A stretch of 52,003 bases of DNA from Pleurotus ostreatus/Saccharomyces cerevisiae fusant (GCA_024196135.1 JAMQCK010000138.1:1-52003); one strand, 5' to 3'. Counted from the stretch's first letter, positions 11,260-22,466 are shown. Translations and numbers: made by a program. The notes: generated from the sequence alone by a model not told the origin.

Positions 11260-13085
11260 ATGGCCACCTCTGCTCCCCCCGCGTTCGCGATCCCGGACGT
11301 GCGCACCTCCTTGGGTCCGATCTTGATCTCGTCCGTCCTCGCATGGGTGCTATGGGGGACGCTCACTGTGCAAGTGATACGCTACTACCTCTCGTGCGTA
11401 TGACATACACGGCTCGTGTTCGCATCGCTCAGACCAGTATCCAGATACAAACGCGACCATACATTCGTCAAGTGGATCGTGAGTCGAGACCACCCTTCCT
11501 CCATGATGCGCTGACGGTGTCGCGCGTAGGTCGGCGCTGTCTGGTACGGTCCTCGCAACCTGCATACTCGAGGCCGTACTCACTGGACCCAGGTTTCTCG
11601 ACTTGTCCCACGCGATCATCCTCTTCCGCGGAAGTACGTCCTTCTCCGTACGCTGCTCTCCTGACCCTCCGCTGACCATGAGTCCAGTATACCAATGCCT
11701 CGTCAATGACTTGTGCGTCCACACCTCGCCGTGATGGAGGCGCTCGCATGTATTGACTGCGATCTCCCGCAGTGGGCGAGTGGTGCCTCTGGACAGGGCT
11801 CGGTGAGTGGCGTTGTTGAAGTAGTAGAGTATTGATCGCTGAATGCTTCCGCAGCGTGATGGTGGGTAGCAGCGCGTTAGCGTCCTCATCATGGGGAAGC
11901 GGTTGACGGCAGTGCTCAGGGCGAGATGCCGCCGCGGATATTGGTCACGATCATCGTGCAGGGGTTCTGCTTTTGGCGAATATGGAAGCGTGCGTAGCTC
12001 GGTCTGTCAACTTCGAGATAGACCAAGCTGACGTTGTTGGGCCAGTCTATCGTAGCTATATCCCTATTGCGCTATACGTGACTATAGCTCGCGCGCTTCA
12101 ACGTCCCATACGATGCTGACGTTGTCCTTCCATAGGTTGTCACGTCCCTGCTGCAGATCAGTGAGTAGCGGTATTCATTCATCTTTGCTCTTCGTACGCT
12201 AACAGCCTCACAGTCTTCACCATAAGTACGTCTTGAAAGTAGGCATCCCCTCCTCCGTCACTGACGATTCAGCCAGTCTATCTGATGGGATCGTGAGTTT
12301 TGGCTCTATATATGCTCCCTTTCATCCCGTTCACCCCTTCACCAGGTTTGGCGCTGTCCCCGCCGCACGAAGGCTCTTCTTCCTCAACGTGGGTAGACAC
12401 ACCTTGCCGCTGTCTGATCTCGCTCGCTGACAGACCTGTAGCTCTCCGGATTCGGCTACCTTGGAGCGGTTCTCGTCGCCGACGTCACGATGGCGAGCAT
12501 GCTTACGACGTTGCTGTACAAGCAGCACCGAGAGACGCCGTATCAGAAGTATGTTTCCGGACAACTGTCAGACGGCCCGCGGCGACTGACGAAGATACCC
12601 GTATACAGAACGAGCGAGATGCTGCGCCGACTGTTCTACTTCTCCGTCAACACGGGGACCTGGACGGCCGTCTTCGCCGTCGCGGCTATCATCCTGGTCA
12701 GTACCTGTCCTTTTGACCTTTTCGTACTTTGCTCTTTCGCATGATCACTTGACGCTCTCCCTCAGTCTAAGCACCCATACGGGACGTACTACTGGACCAT
12801 CTTCGACCTCGGCGTCTGCGGCGTCTACAGCAACACGCTCCTCGTTAACCTTAACGGGCGTGACTACGTCGTAGGCGAGCAGGCCGTCGCGCTCTCGTTC
12901 TACAAGTCGACGGGCGACTCGAGTCGGACGGCACGGGGATCGGGCTCGCGGGGACATCGTCGGTCGGAGTCGGCGGCGGTGGAGGATGTGTCGGTGTTCG
13001 AGGCGGCGAAGCGGTCGCAGGTAAGCAAGGCGAGAACTGCCGAGGAGTGTTTCTGACGATGATTTGGCAGGTCTCGGATGTTTGA
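11260..13085 (+). CDS. DUF6534 seven-helix membrane protein, copy B
   Basis: A tandem paralogue of copy A with matching exon lengths (34, 14, 41, 25, 32, 25, 12, 16, 107, 88 nt and a 15-nt last exon). Main exons: 11260-11393, 11445-11478, 11530-11543, 11593-11633, 11688-11712, about 11772-11801, 11855-11861, 11920-11989, 12046-12077, 12136-12160, 12214-12225, 12277-12292, 12346-12388, 12442-12548, 12609-12696, 12766-13020, 13071-13085. Landmarks are the YKRD loop, IVQGFCFWRIW, FSVNTGTWTAVFA and GVYSNTLLVNLNGR. Differences from A: the sixth exon is split by an extra intron leaving a proposed 7-nt microexon, and the exon before LSGFGYLG is 3 nt shorter. The tail is shorter and ends QVSDV. Function unknown. 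Confidence 0.85.
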
Positions 13086-13833
13086 CATGTGCAGCTTGCT
13101 GGCCATGTATTTATTGCGTCTCGACTGTAGTCCTGTAGGTGTACCTCGACGAGCTCAAGCAGCTGTCCTTGCTCTGATTCGAACCTGGGACTTCCTAATC
13201 TGGCACAATTGCGATTCCGCGGATCAGATGCCCTCGATTATGCGGCACCTCTTCCTCCGGTGTTCGTATCCGCTCGTTGTTCACGGCTACTTAGGTTGAG
13301 CCCATCGACCCGCGACGACCCCTGCTGCCCAAAGGACAGACGCCCGTGAGGCCTTTGGGAATACAGCGTTGATGCGCTCTCCCGCTCTCAGGAACCGGAG
13401 GCGATCCCAGCGGCCGCACTCATCGTGTCCTCGGATAGACGCGACTCGACTATGTTTACCTACCCCCGCAGGTCGCTGCCTCTGAGCCCGCCACCTCCAT
13501 AGCGGCGCCAAATGCCTCTCGACGGTCGTGCCTGGAGTCACAGTCGTATGCATGTGAGGTGTGCCCATCCGTCGCGCTCGTCTCCCCAAGGCGAAGGGTG
13601 TCTGAACATGCCCGCAGGCTTTGACTCTCATCCGACCTATCGGTGGGGGATTATACTTGGAGATGAGACGTTTCCGCAGGCGCAGTAGCCCTCGTCGCTG
13701 GCTCTTTTGCCTGATATAAGGACCCTCGCGCCTCCGACTTGCTGCAGCTCTCAGTGATTCTTCAACCTTCCTTCGGGCCTAGCGCTCCACTCATTCCTTC
13801 ATTCAAATCCTCCCATTCTTTGTTCATATCATC
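13086..13833. promoter_or_regulatory. Spacer and LPMO promoter
   Basis: No coding exon recognised. A TATA-like GATATAAGG lies at about 13713-13721, roughly 115 bp before the LPMO start, followed by a CT-rich leader rich in TTCA and CCTTC. The rest shows nothing I can name. Confidence 0.4.
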
Positions 13834-15064
13834 ATGAAGTCTTCCCTCGCGCTTCTCGCTGCCTTCGCCTCCCTCGTCTCCGCCCACATGGAGATGACGG
13901 ACCCCGCCCCGTTGCGCTCGAAGTACAACCCGAACACCGACTCGAACCTCATCGACTACTCGATGACGAGCCCGCTCGACTCGACGGGCGCCAACTTCCC
14001 GTGCAAGGGCTACCTGTCCGACAGCACCGGGAAGGAGTCCGTCGCGACGTGGGCAGCCGGATCGTCACAGAGCGTCACGTACGTCGCCATTGATGCATAC
14101 CCTGATGCATGCAAGCTCATCTTCTGTCCAGTCTTCAGGGTAGCGCAATCCACGAGGGTGGCTCATGCCAGCTCTCCATCTCCGAAGACGGTGGTTCCAC
14201 CTTCAAGGTCGTCAAGTCCTTCATCGGCAACTGCCCGTCCAGCACTGGACCCGTCACGATGGACTTCACCGTCCCCTCTGACGTTGCGAGCGGCGACGTT
14301 GTCTTCGCGTGGTCTTGGAACAACAGGGTCGGCAATCGGGAGTTCTACATGAACTGGTGCGTACATCTAAGTGCCCACCCTATCATGTGAGGGAAAACTC
14401 AACGTCCTTCAGCGCAATCGTCACCATCGACGACGGCGGCTCCGGCCTCAGCTCCTACCCCGACATGCTCGTCGCGCAGCTCAGCGGCATCAACACATGT
14501 ACCATCGCCGAGGGCGTCGATGTCGACTACCCCAACCCGGGCACGCAGGTCCTACGCGCGGATGGCGACGCCAACATCGGCGCTCCTACTGGTGACTGCG
14601 GCGCGACTTCGACTTCACCGTCTACGTCAGCTGCAGGCACGACATCCGCTGCCGCCTCCACCTCCGTTGCCGCCTCCACCTCCAGTGTCGCTTCGACGTC
14701 TAGCACGTCCCTGGTGAGCTCGAGCGCATCGGCAAGCTCTGGCGCTCCCGCAAGCTCCAGTGCTCCCACTACGACCAGCGCTCAGGTCACGACCAGTGCT
14801 CAGGCCACAACCAGCGCACCCGCGACGACTTCCGTGGTGACTACTAGTAGTGCAGCGGCAACCACGAGCGCGACGTCGGGCGCCTGCACCGAGGGCGAGA
14901 TCCGTTGCGATAGCGAGACGACGTGGTCCGAGTGCGGGTCGGGCTACTGGCAGAGCATGGGGAGTGTTCCGGGCGGTATGGCATGCCGCGATGGTCAGAT
15001 TGTCGTCGCGCGCAAGCGCGCCCTTCAAAGCCACAAGCGCCACTGGCAAAGCCGCGCACTCTGA
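13834..15064 (+). CDS. AA11-like lytic polysaccharide monooxygenase, secreted
   Basis: Three exons (13834-14078, 14132-14356, 14413-15064) give 373 residues. A 17-residue signal peptide ends ...LVSA, so the mature protein starts with His, the copper-binding residue of LPMOs. The second copper His is in the SAIHEGGSC segment and the axial Tyr in NREFYMNC. FPCK, the conserved cysteines and WSWNNRVGNRE match the chitin-active AA11 family, which cleaves chitin oxidatively outside the cell. After about residue 220 come a long Ser/Thr/Ala linker, likely O-glycosylated, and a C-terminal cysteine module (CTEGEIRC...W.ECGSGYWQ...GMAC), probably carbohydrate binding and resembling the X278 modules of AA11 proteins. 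The 3' part from 14730 is duplicated in inverted orientation at 24681-25536. Confidence 0.88.
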
Positions 15065-15611
15065 GGGCCGGTTCTAGGCGTGTTCGACAATTAACACCTT
15101 TCTAAGACACGGTTGATCCATTATTTATTCAATATTATCATGTGTTGGTCTATGGAATGTCGTCCAGGGTATCAGCCATACAATATCACGACGTCGCTCG
15201 TACTGTAGTTTGAAGTTCGACTTTGCATGCAGTAACCGTGGGATGATACCGGGAGATGCCGTGTGGGCGGGCAGACCGCGACTGCGGCTTGCGTCCTGAC
15301 TCATTCGCCGCTATCTTGAGGCAAGTTGATGTCCGTCTCCGCACGATGAACCTCTGAATGACCATTGGCTTTGATTCAGTCCTATCCTGGACCTGGCAGC
15401 CTTCGCGCGACCGGAGCTGGTGTTCCATTCGTCTTAGGTCAGCGTGTCCATGCGCTAAGGATTGCCTTACACCATCCTGATGCATACTATGCAGGGCATT
15501 GTGTCGCAGCCTCGCGGTTTCTCATGGAAAATCCACCAGGAGCCATCCCAGAGCGTTCGGACGATGTCGGGCATGCGTTCGAATTGCTTAGTCTCGAGGA
15601 TGATGCTGTCA
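14730..15611 (+). repeat. Left arm (D1) of an ~880-bp inverted duplication
   Basis: The segment from the LPMO linker (CGGCAAGCTC) through the LPMO stop, its 3' flank and the 5' part of an F-box gene (ending GATGCTGTCA) matches the reverse complement of 24681-25536 with substitutions and small indels. The protein module, the ATTCAATATTATCATG 3' flank and the F-box N-terminus are all recognisable in both copies. Homology stops abruptly at both ends. Confidence 0.93.
15524..15611 (+). pseudogene. Truncated 5' fragment of an F-box gene
   Basis: The fragment opens with ATG and reads MENPPGAIPERSDDVGHAF and on to LEDDAV, nearly identical to the start of the intact F-box gene on the minus strand (ATG at 24778). 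The match ends at 15611. Beyond it the reading meets unrelated sequence, the 3' end of another F-box relic in the opposite orientation. The F-box itself is missing, so this is a headless promoter-plus-start copy left by the duplication. Confidence 0.8.
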
Positions 15612-15689
15612 TAGTAAGAAGTAGTGATGCAAGTATTATCGTAGTTCGGCATGCGCACCAATGCCCACCCGCTTCGTCGTTTAGCTGTA

Positions 15690-16680
15690 TTCGAGCGTGC
15701 GCCGGGATACTTTCCCTGATTCCTTGAGGTCCCACGACGAAAGATCAATTCCTTCTAATCGAGAAACGCCCAGGGCCCCCTGACGGAGACCCAAGCGCTC
15801 CGCCATCTCCTCAAAGGCCTGTCGCCATATATGACTGTCGGTGTCGAGTGAGTGGGTGTCAATCCTGACTCCGAGGGCGCGAAAATGAGGCGACAAAGTG
15901 CTGGCGTACATGATGGCCCATGGCGCGGCGTCCGCCAGATCTGATTCCACCTCCTGGACCGATGGCGGCCACGGGCCACACCATGCTGCCCTTGAGCGCA
16001 GCGTGCAGGAGTTTCGCGATGCCCTCCACTCGAAGAACGGCCCCGCACAGCGACGTCATCTGCGGTATGAAGGATGAGAGCGAGGACAAGCACTCGCTGC
16101 CGATGACCTTGAAGTCGATGCCCATGGCAGATCCAACTCATTCGTCCTCGGGCAGGTGCATGTCCAAGACCTGAGACGTGGGACGGCAGGGAATGCGTCG
16201 CGCACGGTGGTCCAGCTCCAGTACCATCGCCCTTCGACCCTTGCGCTCCCAAGCAGCGGCATCTGGGGGCGCGCGCCGGATATAGCGGGGTGAATGCGCG
16301 AGATGGTATGCAGGCCGCGCCAGCGCGAGCTATGCGGGAGTAAGGCGCAGAAGACGGCCGCCAGACTGTCACGGGCCATCCAGCAGATGTCGAGCGAGGC
16401 GGAGTGCGATCGTACGAGGTAGGTGGCGACCATGTGTGCGATAGCCGCCATGGCGTGGCCATTCGGAGCATACTCGTAGTTCACACGGATTCTGGACCAA
16501 AGTGTAGGATAGCTAAGCGCTGCAGCTCGCCATCGCGAGCGGCACACATGCAATAACCACAGCGGGGTTGATGTTTGGTAAATTATCTCGTGCCTGGCGC
16601 AGACTAATGCGAATACTTCGAATAGGACATCATTGGGATAGGATTGCTGGATGAGGGGACCAACGTCGGACGCCGGATAT
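15690..16680 (-). pseudogene. Broken F-box/LRR-like gene
   Basis: Read on the minus strand, 16680 to about 16500 encodes an F-box helix pair: SYPNDVLFEVFALVC, then CRSRWRAAALSYPTLWSRI. The leucine-rich body follows (LPHSSRWRGLHT, and NELDLPW near 16110). Just after LPW the frame must jump to continue as GIDFKVIGSECLSSLSSFIPQ, and again near 15950 to reach ESDLADAAPWAIMYASTLSP and the end near 15690. At least two frame changes without splice sites make it a pseudogene. A minus-strand frame at 16717-16989 containing ADLCTELMLLI may be a related fragment. Confidence 0.75.
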
Positions 16681-17342
16681 TCAGGATGCGCGTCATCGCA
16701 GGGATCGATCGGGACTTCATAGCTGCGTCATGCCGTCGAGTATTGCCAGCGCAAAGATCTCAGAAGAGTAGTTGATGGAATGGTGGCCTATGAGCAGCAT
16801 CAGTTCCGTGCACAGGTCTGCAATCGATGTGACATGCGACGGCGCTGGGGAGGAAGACTCAGACGCTTCGTCTGTGAGCGCTTGAGCCAAAGGAGCAGAT
16901 GGTGTCGCTCTTTTAGGCAGAATGTATGTCACCCGATGAGGAAGATCAGAGCGGAAAGCTTGTGAGAGCAGGACAAAGGCGGTGGTCACGCTGCGTCATC
17001 GTTCTAGGCCTCCGGCAATGTCCGATTCGCCGGACGACCCGTATGACCCATTGACCGCAGGTTGAAAGCAACCATTGCTGTCGGCTCGTATCGAGAGACA
17101 GCATTCTGTCGCTGCATCCCGAATCACACGCACTCGTATTCTCCTCTAATCAGCCCCAAATACTACGAATACATCGGACAATCGCAGAACTTCGGATCGC
17201 TGGAGCTCACTGCCAAGTTGCAAGCAGTACGCCTACATAATTTTTGCTGCAAGGTAAGGTTCACTATATCTCTACGTCCCTCCCCAATAAGTTGGCTAGC
17301 GAAGCTGATACATCTCAGACCTGACGCATACTGTCGTTCTCA

Positions 17343-18734
17343 ATGGCGCTGCATTGCGTCGAGAGTGGATATCCCGGTGGTTTAGGTCACCTCGAGGACG
17401 CAGTTCCGGCTCCCAGAAGCTCGGGCCCGTTTCCGATCAACGAATTTTGCGCGGAAATTCTCATCGAGATCTTCTCTCTTGTGTGCGCCGACAAATACTC
17501 GCGTACCACCAGCCGCGTGTCGAATGCGCTCGCTATATCCCACGTCTGCCAACTCTGGAGATCTGTGTCCCTTTCGTGCTCGTCCTTGTGGTCTACAATC
17601 TGCTTAGGCTCGTGCCTTCGAGGCGGACCCTCCCTCGCTCGCTTGGTCGACCTCTACTGCGCTCGTTCACGCCAGTCGCCTCTCGACATCGAATGCAACG
17701 CGACATATCGTGAAAGCAATCTAAAGGACGCCTTCGCGGCTCTAGCTAATCACTCCGAACGCTGGCGCAGCGTAGACGTGCGCCCACAACTGATCGAGTA
17801 CTTCGGGCGCGTGCACATGCCCATGCTAGAGAGCGCCACCATCCTAGACAACAACTTGTCTGACAGAATCCGAAATGAGCCACTGCGCATCTTTGCTGGC
17901 GCGCCGCGGCTCGCGCGTTGGAAGTGCGACTTTGGGCTGAGCAAAATCAGCCTTCCGTGGGCCCAGCTGACAGAGCTCGAGTTCAGGGCCTCTCGCACTC
18001 ATGCGGGCTGGCTGGCTGCCGTCGTGCCCCGCATGCGCTTGCTGCGCAGGCTGGTCCTCCATATAGTTGATCCGTACCCGCAGGGTACGCCGCACGGTGC
18101 CGCGCGCAGCCCGATTGTATTTCCATCTGCCCTCCGGGATCTCTCGCTCATCAGAGAGGGCGATACGGAGTTCCTCATATCGAGCAGCACCTTCACGCGT
18201 CTCGAGAATCTCGCGATCCGCCGGTGGCTGGCCTGGTCGCACGACGCGTTCATGCGCCTGGCGGAGCGCTCCATGCTGCACGACACCCTCCGCGCACTCA
18301 CGCTGAGCAACGTGGGGATAGGCTTCGCAGATCTGCTGCAGGTCCTCCGCCTCCTAGCGCGCCTTACGACTTTGCGAGTGTGCGACCCGTCCCTCGATGA
18401 AGCCGCAACCTATGCGCCCCTGCAGCTCAATGCCGGCGGTCTGCTCGCTGCGCTCACCATGTCAAGCGCGGCCATGACGAGCGAGCTCCTTCTGCCGCAT
18501 TTGGAGGCGCTATCGCTCGAAGGCCGCCTGGCGATTGCCGACGAGGCGCTCGTCGACATGGTGTCCTCGCGTCCTGGCCTGCGCCAGCTCACGCTGCAGT
18601 TCATGGGCGATAGTCACATCAAGTGCGATGTGCCGCTGACGAAGGCGACACTCGACGCGCTTGCGTCCCTCATGGGCCCCAATCGCGCGGAGGAGAGGGC
18701 GGTGGGAAGGGTGTCGTTCGTGAGATTTGCGTAG
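17343..18734 (+). CDS. F-box protein, intact single exon
   Basis: An uninterrupted 463-residue frame. Residues about 31-85 form the F-box: FPINEFCAEILIEIFSLVC, a short loop, then ISHVCQLWRSVSLSCSSLWSTI. In SCF ubiquitin ligases this binds Skp1. The rest has irregular leucine-rich repeats with LPWAQLTELEF, LVLHI, LRALTLSNVGI and the closing ADEALVDMVSSRPGLRQLTLQF block seen in other F-box loci of this window. The target is unknown; such families are large and fast evolving in mushrooms. No intron needed, GC-rich coding bias, ends at TAG 18732-18734. It lies between two broken relatives. Confidence 0.88.
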   Translation: MALHCVESGYPGGLGHLEDAVPAPRSSGPFPINEFCAEILIEIFSLVCADKYSRTTSRVSNALAISHVCQLWRSVSLSCSSLWSTICLGSCLRGGPSLARLVDLYCARSRQSPLDIECNATYRESNLKDAFAALANHSERWRSVDVRPQLIEYFGRVHMPMLESATILDNNLSDRIRNEPLRIFAGAPRLARWKCDFGLSKISLPWAQLTELEFRASRTHAGWLAAVVPRMRLLRRLVLHIVDPYPQGTPHGAARSPIVFPSALRDLSLIREGDTEFLISSSTFTRLENLAIRRWLAWSHDAFMRLAERSMLHDTLRALTLSNVGIGFADLLQVLRLLARLTTLRVCDPSLDEAATYAPLQLNAGGLLAALTMSSAAMTSELLLPHLEALSLEGRLAIADEALVDMVSSRPGLRQLTLQFMGDSHIKCDVPLTKATLDALASLMGPNRAEERAVGRVSFVRFA

Positions 18735-18909
18735 TCGAGCGCTGATACGCTAATTCGTCGATTTGTAAGTCGAACTTCACATCGAGTAAGCCGTACTGAG
18801 TGCAGAAATCACAGGTCTTTATTAGTCACAAATGAAATCAATACAAAGGATCAATACTCTGCCCGTAATGCCTAGGCCAGCTCAGCTTATGCGCGTTGTA
18901 CATACGAGA
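18735..18909. terminator. Convergent 3' ends
   Basis: A short AT-richer spacer between the plus-strand F-box gene and the minus-strand hypothetical gene. It contains TTTATTAGTCACAAATGAAA-like sequence suitable for 3' end formation in both directions. Inferred from gene orientation. Confidence 0.35.
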
Positions 18910-20110
18910 TTAGATTTTGAGAACCGTTCCGGGTAAAATCTCCTTCACATAATTCCTCAAACTTCTCTCTTCACTTTTCGCGATCGTGCTTGCAAAGTAG
19001 ATCTCCTCAACCTGCACGGGGTTCGCCACACCAGCTTTTATCTGCCCCCACACTTCCCAAGCCTGCGCGTCCACGAGCTGCTCGAACAGCCGCCTCAGAC
19101 CAAGGCCCTTGCCGATCACCTCCAAGCGCTTGATGTTCTTGAAGCCCAAGCGCGGACGACCCGGGGAACGAATCTCGGGCTCTTCCCCCCGGTTCACATG
19201 GCTGTAAACCCGGATGACGAGCGTCTCGATGGGGAGGCCGTGCTTGCCCACGATGCTGGCGATCTTCTCAATAGGGTCGCTATGGCAGGCAAACGGAAGG
19301 AAGGGGTGGAAGATGAGCTCGAGATGGGTCACGGTGCGCGGGATTTTGGGTTCGCTAGCGCTCGAGTAAGCATTTGTACCCGGAGGCAGGCCGGGGCCGT
19401 CGTGCTCCCTGTAGACAATGTGCATCTTGTCGTCCTTCTTGCCAGTACCCTCCCTTGTCGTTGTGAAAGTCGGGCGCTCGATGAGATAAAAGGAGGAGAG
19501 ATAATCAGGGTCCGTCGGCGAGACCACTGAACGCGTTCGCTTAGCGGAAGACGAAGATGCGCCCGAAGTAGGACGAGAATTGTGGCACTGCAGATTGTAG
19601 GTCGATAAGCTGTCCCGGCTGGAGGTAGCACGGTAAGGGGTGTCATCGGGATCGAACGTGCCAGCTCCCTCAGCGATGTCACTGTCGAAATCCGGAGCAA
19701 GGCGCAAACTGGCTGCGGCGACCGCCCCTCTTCCAGTGCTTGACGGCGCCTGGCGATACGACGAAGACGTAGGAGTGCGCGTAGAAGGTGGAGATCCCTC
19801 GATACGTTGTAAGCGCGCCTGGCCGCGTAAGCCAAAGCAGAGGCCGCGGGCGTCGTTGACCTTGAGGTAGTTGGTGACGCCGGCGAGTATGCGGCGTACG
19901 GTCCTGCCGTGCGCCGAGAAGAGTCGAGAGCGTTTAGCGCCGCTGAAGAAAGAGAACCGACCTCTGTTGGGGCGTGAGGAAGAGTTCGGAGTGTGATAGA
20001 CGTGCGAGACAGGCAGTGAGAGCGGACATACCTTGCGTACGCCTAGGGATATCACGATCGTCGTCGTCGTCCTGGGGTGCTAAGGGCGGGAGTTCTAATC
20101 GACGCGACAT
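18910..20110 (-). CDS. Hypothetical protein, 376 residues
   Basis: Two exons on the minus strand: 20110-20032 and 19961-18910, joined by a 70-bp intron (GTATGT...CAGAG). The start chosen is MSRRLELPPLAP, followed by an acidic DDDDD run and RDIPRRTQ. The body has a basic N-terminal part, a Ser/Thr-rich low-complexity stretch (about residues 95-190), then a globular C-terminus with strand-like segments (VTHLELIFHPFLPF, LPIETLVIRVYSHV, NIKRLEVIGKG) that ends VKEILPGTVLKI. The alternating hydrophobic pattern with 'THLELIF' and 'RLEVIG' resembles a fungal F-box/LRR-type tail, but no F-box is present. I do not recognise the family. Real coding is likely because the frame is long and the splice is clean. 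Confidence 0.7.
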
Positions 20111-21157
20111 TCCTGCAGAACGAACGGACTCCTCATGCCACTTATATGCGGCCTTCGTGCACAGACCTCGTCCATTTTGTGGGAGCACGATTGCTCTTGC
20201 TAGTACTATTGTGCCACCATTCACTCCATAATTCCCAGGTATGAACAGGCTTCATTACTCACCATGACGCGGGTCCACGTCTAGTGGGCTGTGCCGGATC
20301 GTATAGACCTTCCGCGCCGAGGCGCACAGCCTCAGACTCTCCATTCTCTGTGCTTTTTCGATGGCATGCGTGAGTTGAGGAGAAGGTTTTGAGAGCCAGC
20401 ATTATCTGTGCGGAATGCTGAAGCGGCCGGAGAGGACAGGAGTGCGGATGGCAGCGTAAACGAGCTTCATGGTCACCTGGCACTGGACCCGGTGGCATAG
20501 CAATTGATACTCATATCTCACGGACTTCTACATAATCTGTCCTATCTCTTCAGCTGTGCGAGGCGGGCGAACGAGCAAGTCGACTTACAGTATTACCCGC
20601 GGCTGCCAGTGCGGCACGCCACATAGATTGACTTGCCCTCGTAGCATGATCAACTTTCGAGCACGGGTATGAGGAAACACATATCTCACATGTTCAGGGC
20701 ACCACAGAGGTACGCAGAGGATGGAAGTAGGTCGCAGGCCGCGCTGCGCGGCTGCGGCAACTCAGCGACTGACGTATACCAGTGATTGCCGAATATCGCG
20801 CGAAGATCGAACGGCAATTGCCGCATTCGACGCAATTCCCTCGATGCGCACTTCGCGCTTCTGGTTCATACCTTCAAGTCGTTTGAGAGACTCACCGGCG
20901 GCAACCTGACAGTTCTCGCCAAGCACGAGCAAGAGTCGCTATCGACATCCTCATCACCTCCCATACGTGTCAAAACTTCGTACATCCTTTGGGTGTGCCC
21001 TACGTTCGAATCGACCTCGGAGTGCGTATCGCCACTATCGTGCAACTGCATCAGAGGGCTGGCTGACACCACCCTCTGTTTTCATACGATCTCAACATCA
21101 TTTGCAGATCTCTTCTCAGCTCCGATATCGCTTTCCGCGAGTCACTTGTTCATCAAA
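20111..21157. other. Intergenic, no confident gene
   Basis: About 1 kb with short overlapping frames only. The minus-strand promoter of the hypothetical gene should lie near 20111-20300. The plus-strand end leads into an F-box relic. Confidence 0.5.
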
Positions 21158-22077
21158 ATGGACGCGCAGGACGCTGGCGAAGAAACGTGAGTCACAGGTT
21201 CGGAAGTCTCGGATCCAGCTGGTATCTAGCACATCGGAGCGACCTTCTCAGGCCTATCCTATCCAGATGATGTCCTATATGAGATTTTCTCCTTCGCCTG
21301 TTGCACGAGCGAAATCACCGCTCCTACATCGACCCCTATGGCTTTATCCCATGTCTCTCGATCCTGGCGGGCGATAGCACTCAGCTATCCTGCACTGTGG
21401 TGGGAATCCGTATCTTCAGCTCGGCGGACCGCAACTGGACGGACCCGGAGGGCCTCGCGCGCCTACTCAAATTGTATCTTACGCGGTCATGCTCGGCTCC
21501 GCTCAATACACGTTGTCTCTCCAACACTTACGCCGCTGACTTGGATGCCATCTTTCACTCTCTATTACCCCATTCCGCACGCTGGCGCAGCATTCACTCT
21601 CGCTCATACACACTTCCAGCATTGTCGGCCGCGCGTGACCGTCTGCAGCTTCTCGAGAGCGTGAGGATCGTGGGCGGGCAGTTCGAAGGCTGCAGCGAAC
21701 GAAACGCTTGATATTCTCAATCAATGTCTGTACCTCACGAGATGGGAATCCGAATACAAGAGGACAGAGCAGTTAGCTTTCCCATGGCCGCAGCTTACGG
21801 ATCTCGACTCTACATCGGAGGGCGAATATCCTCTGTGACTAACGTCTTTGGCGCCACAAATGGCTTCACTGCGCCGTGTCGAGGTCCGCGTCACCGATAC
21901 TCCTCTATACTTGCACATACAATTGCTCGTGGAGAAAGGCAGCAGTATTTCGACCCCATCCGTTGAGGAGATTCGTGTCGTCACCACGCCCAGCGACCGG
22001 ACTTCATGATGCACGGCAGCACCTTCTCGCCCAAGCTGCGCGTCCTCGCCTTTGAGGCTTACCCGCACGCCTTGTAA
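21158..22077 (+). pseudogene. Broken F-box gene
   Basis: An ATG at 21158 opens MDAQDAGEE before a GTGAGT donor. From about 21252 the frame reads LSYPDDVLYEIFSFACC, then ALSHVSRSWRAIALSYPALWWES: a clear F-box. After about 21430 the family sequence continues only in another frame (LLKLYLTRSCSAPLN, LPHSARWRSIHS, LLESVRIVGGQFEG). It shifts again to LTRWESEYKRTEQLAFPWPQLTDL, hits a stop near 21838, and leaves fragments MASLRRVEVRVTDTP and STFSPKLRVLAFEAYPHAL with a stop at 22075-22077. Several frame changes plus truncation before the usual C-terminal block indicate a pseudogene. Confidence 0.78.
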
Positions 22078-22466
22078 TATGAACTTGGTGCAACTGGGTG
22101 GCGGAGCGTTTTTGATTCTGTATGGGTACGCGGGAGCTTTGCTCACAGAATATGTGTCTTCAAACGTTAGACGTCGTAGGCATCCAGATGAGTACAGAGC
22201 GCGTCGACCTGCAGATCTCAAGGTTGACCGCTTGACATCTCGGTATATCTTACCAGGCGCTGCGGCGCTTGTCGAAGGTCATACGAATCGTCGGGAGTGT
22301 ACGTATCGGATGGATGATTATGGGAATACTGATTGGAGTTTCGAAGTGCCGGATGACTTGTAGCAGTCGGTGTAAATTACAGTACATGCAAAAATTTGTG
22401 GGCCGTGACGCGTCCTCCGCGCCCACCAGGATATAGCGTCGTTCTCGCATCGTTCGAGCAAGGGAA

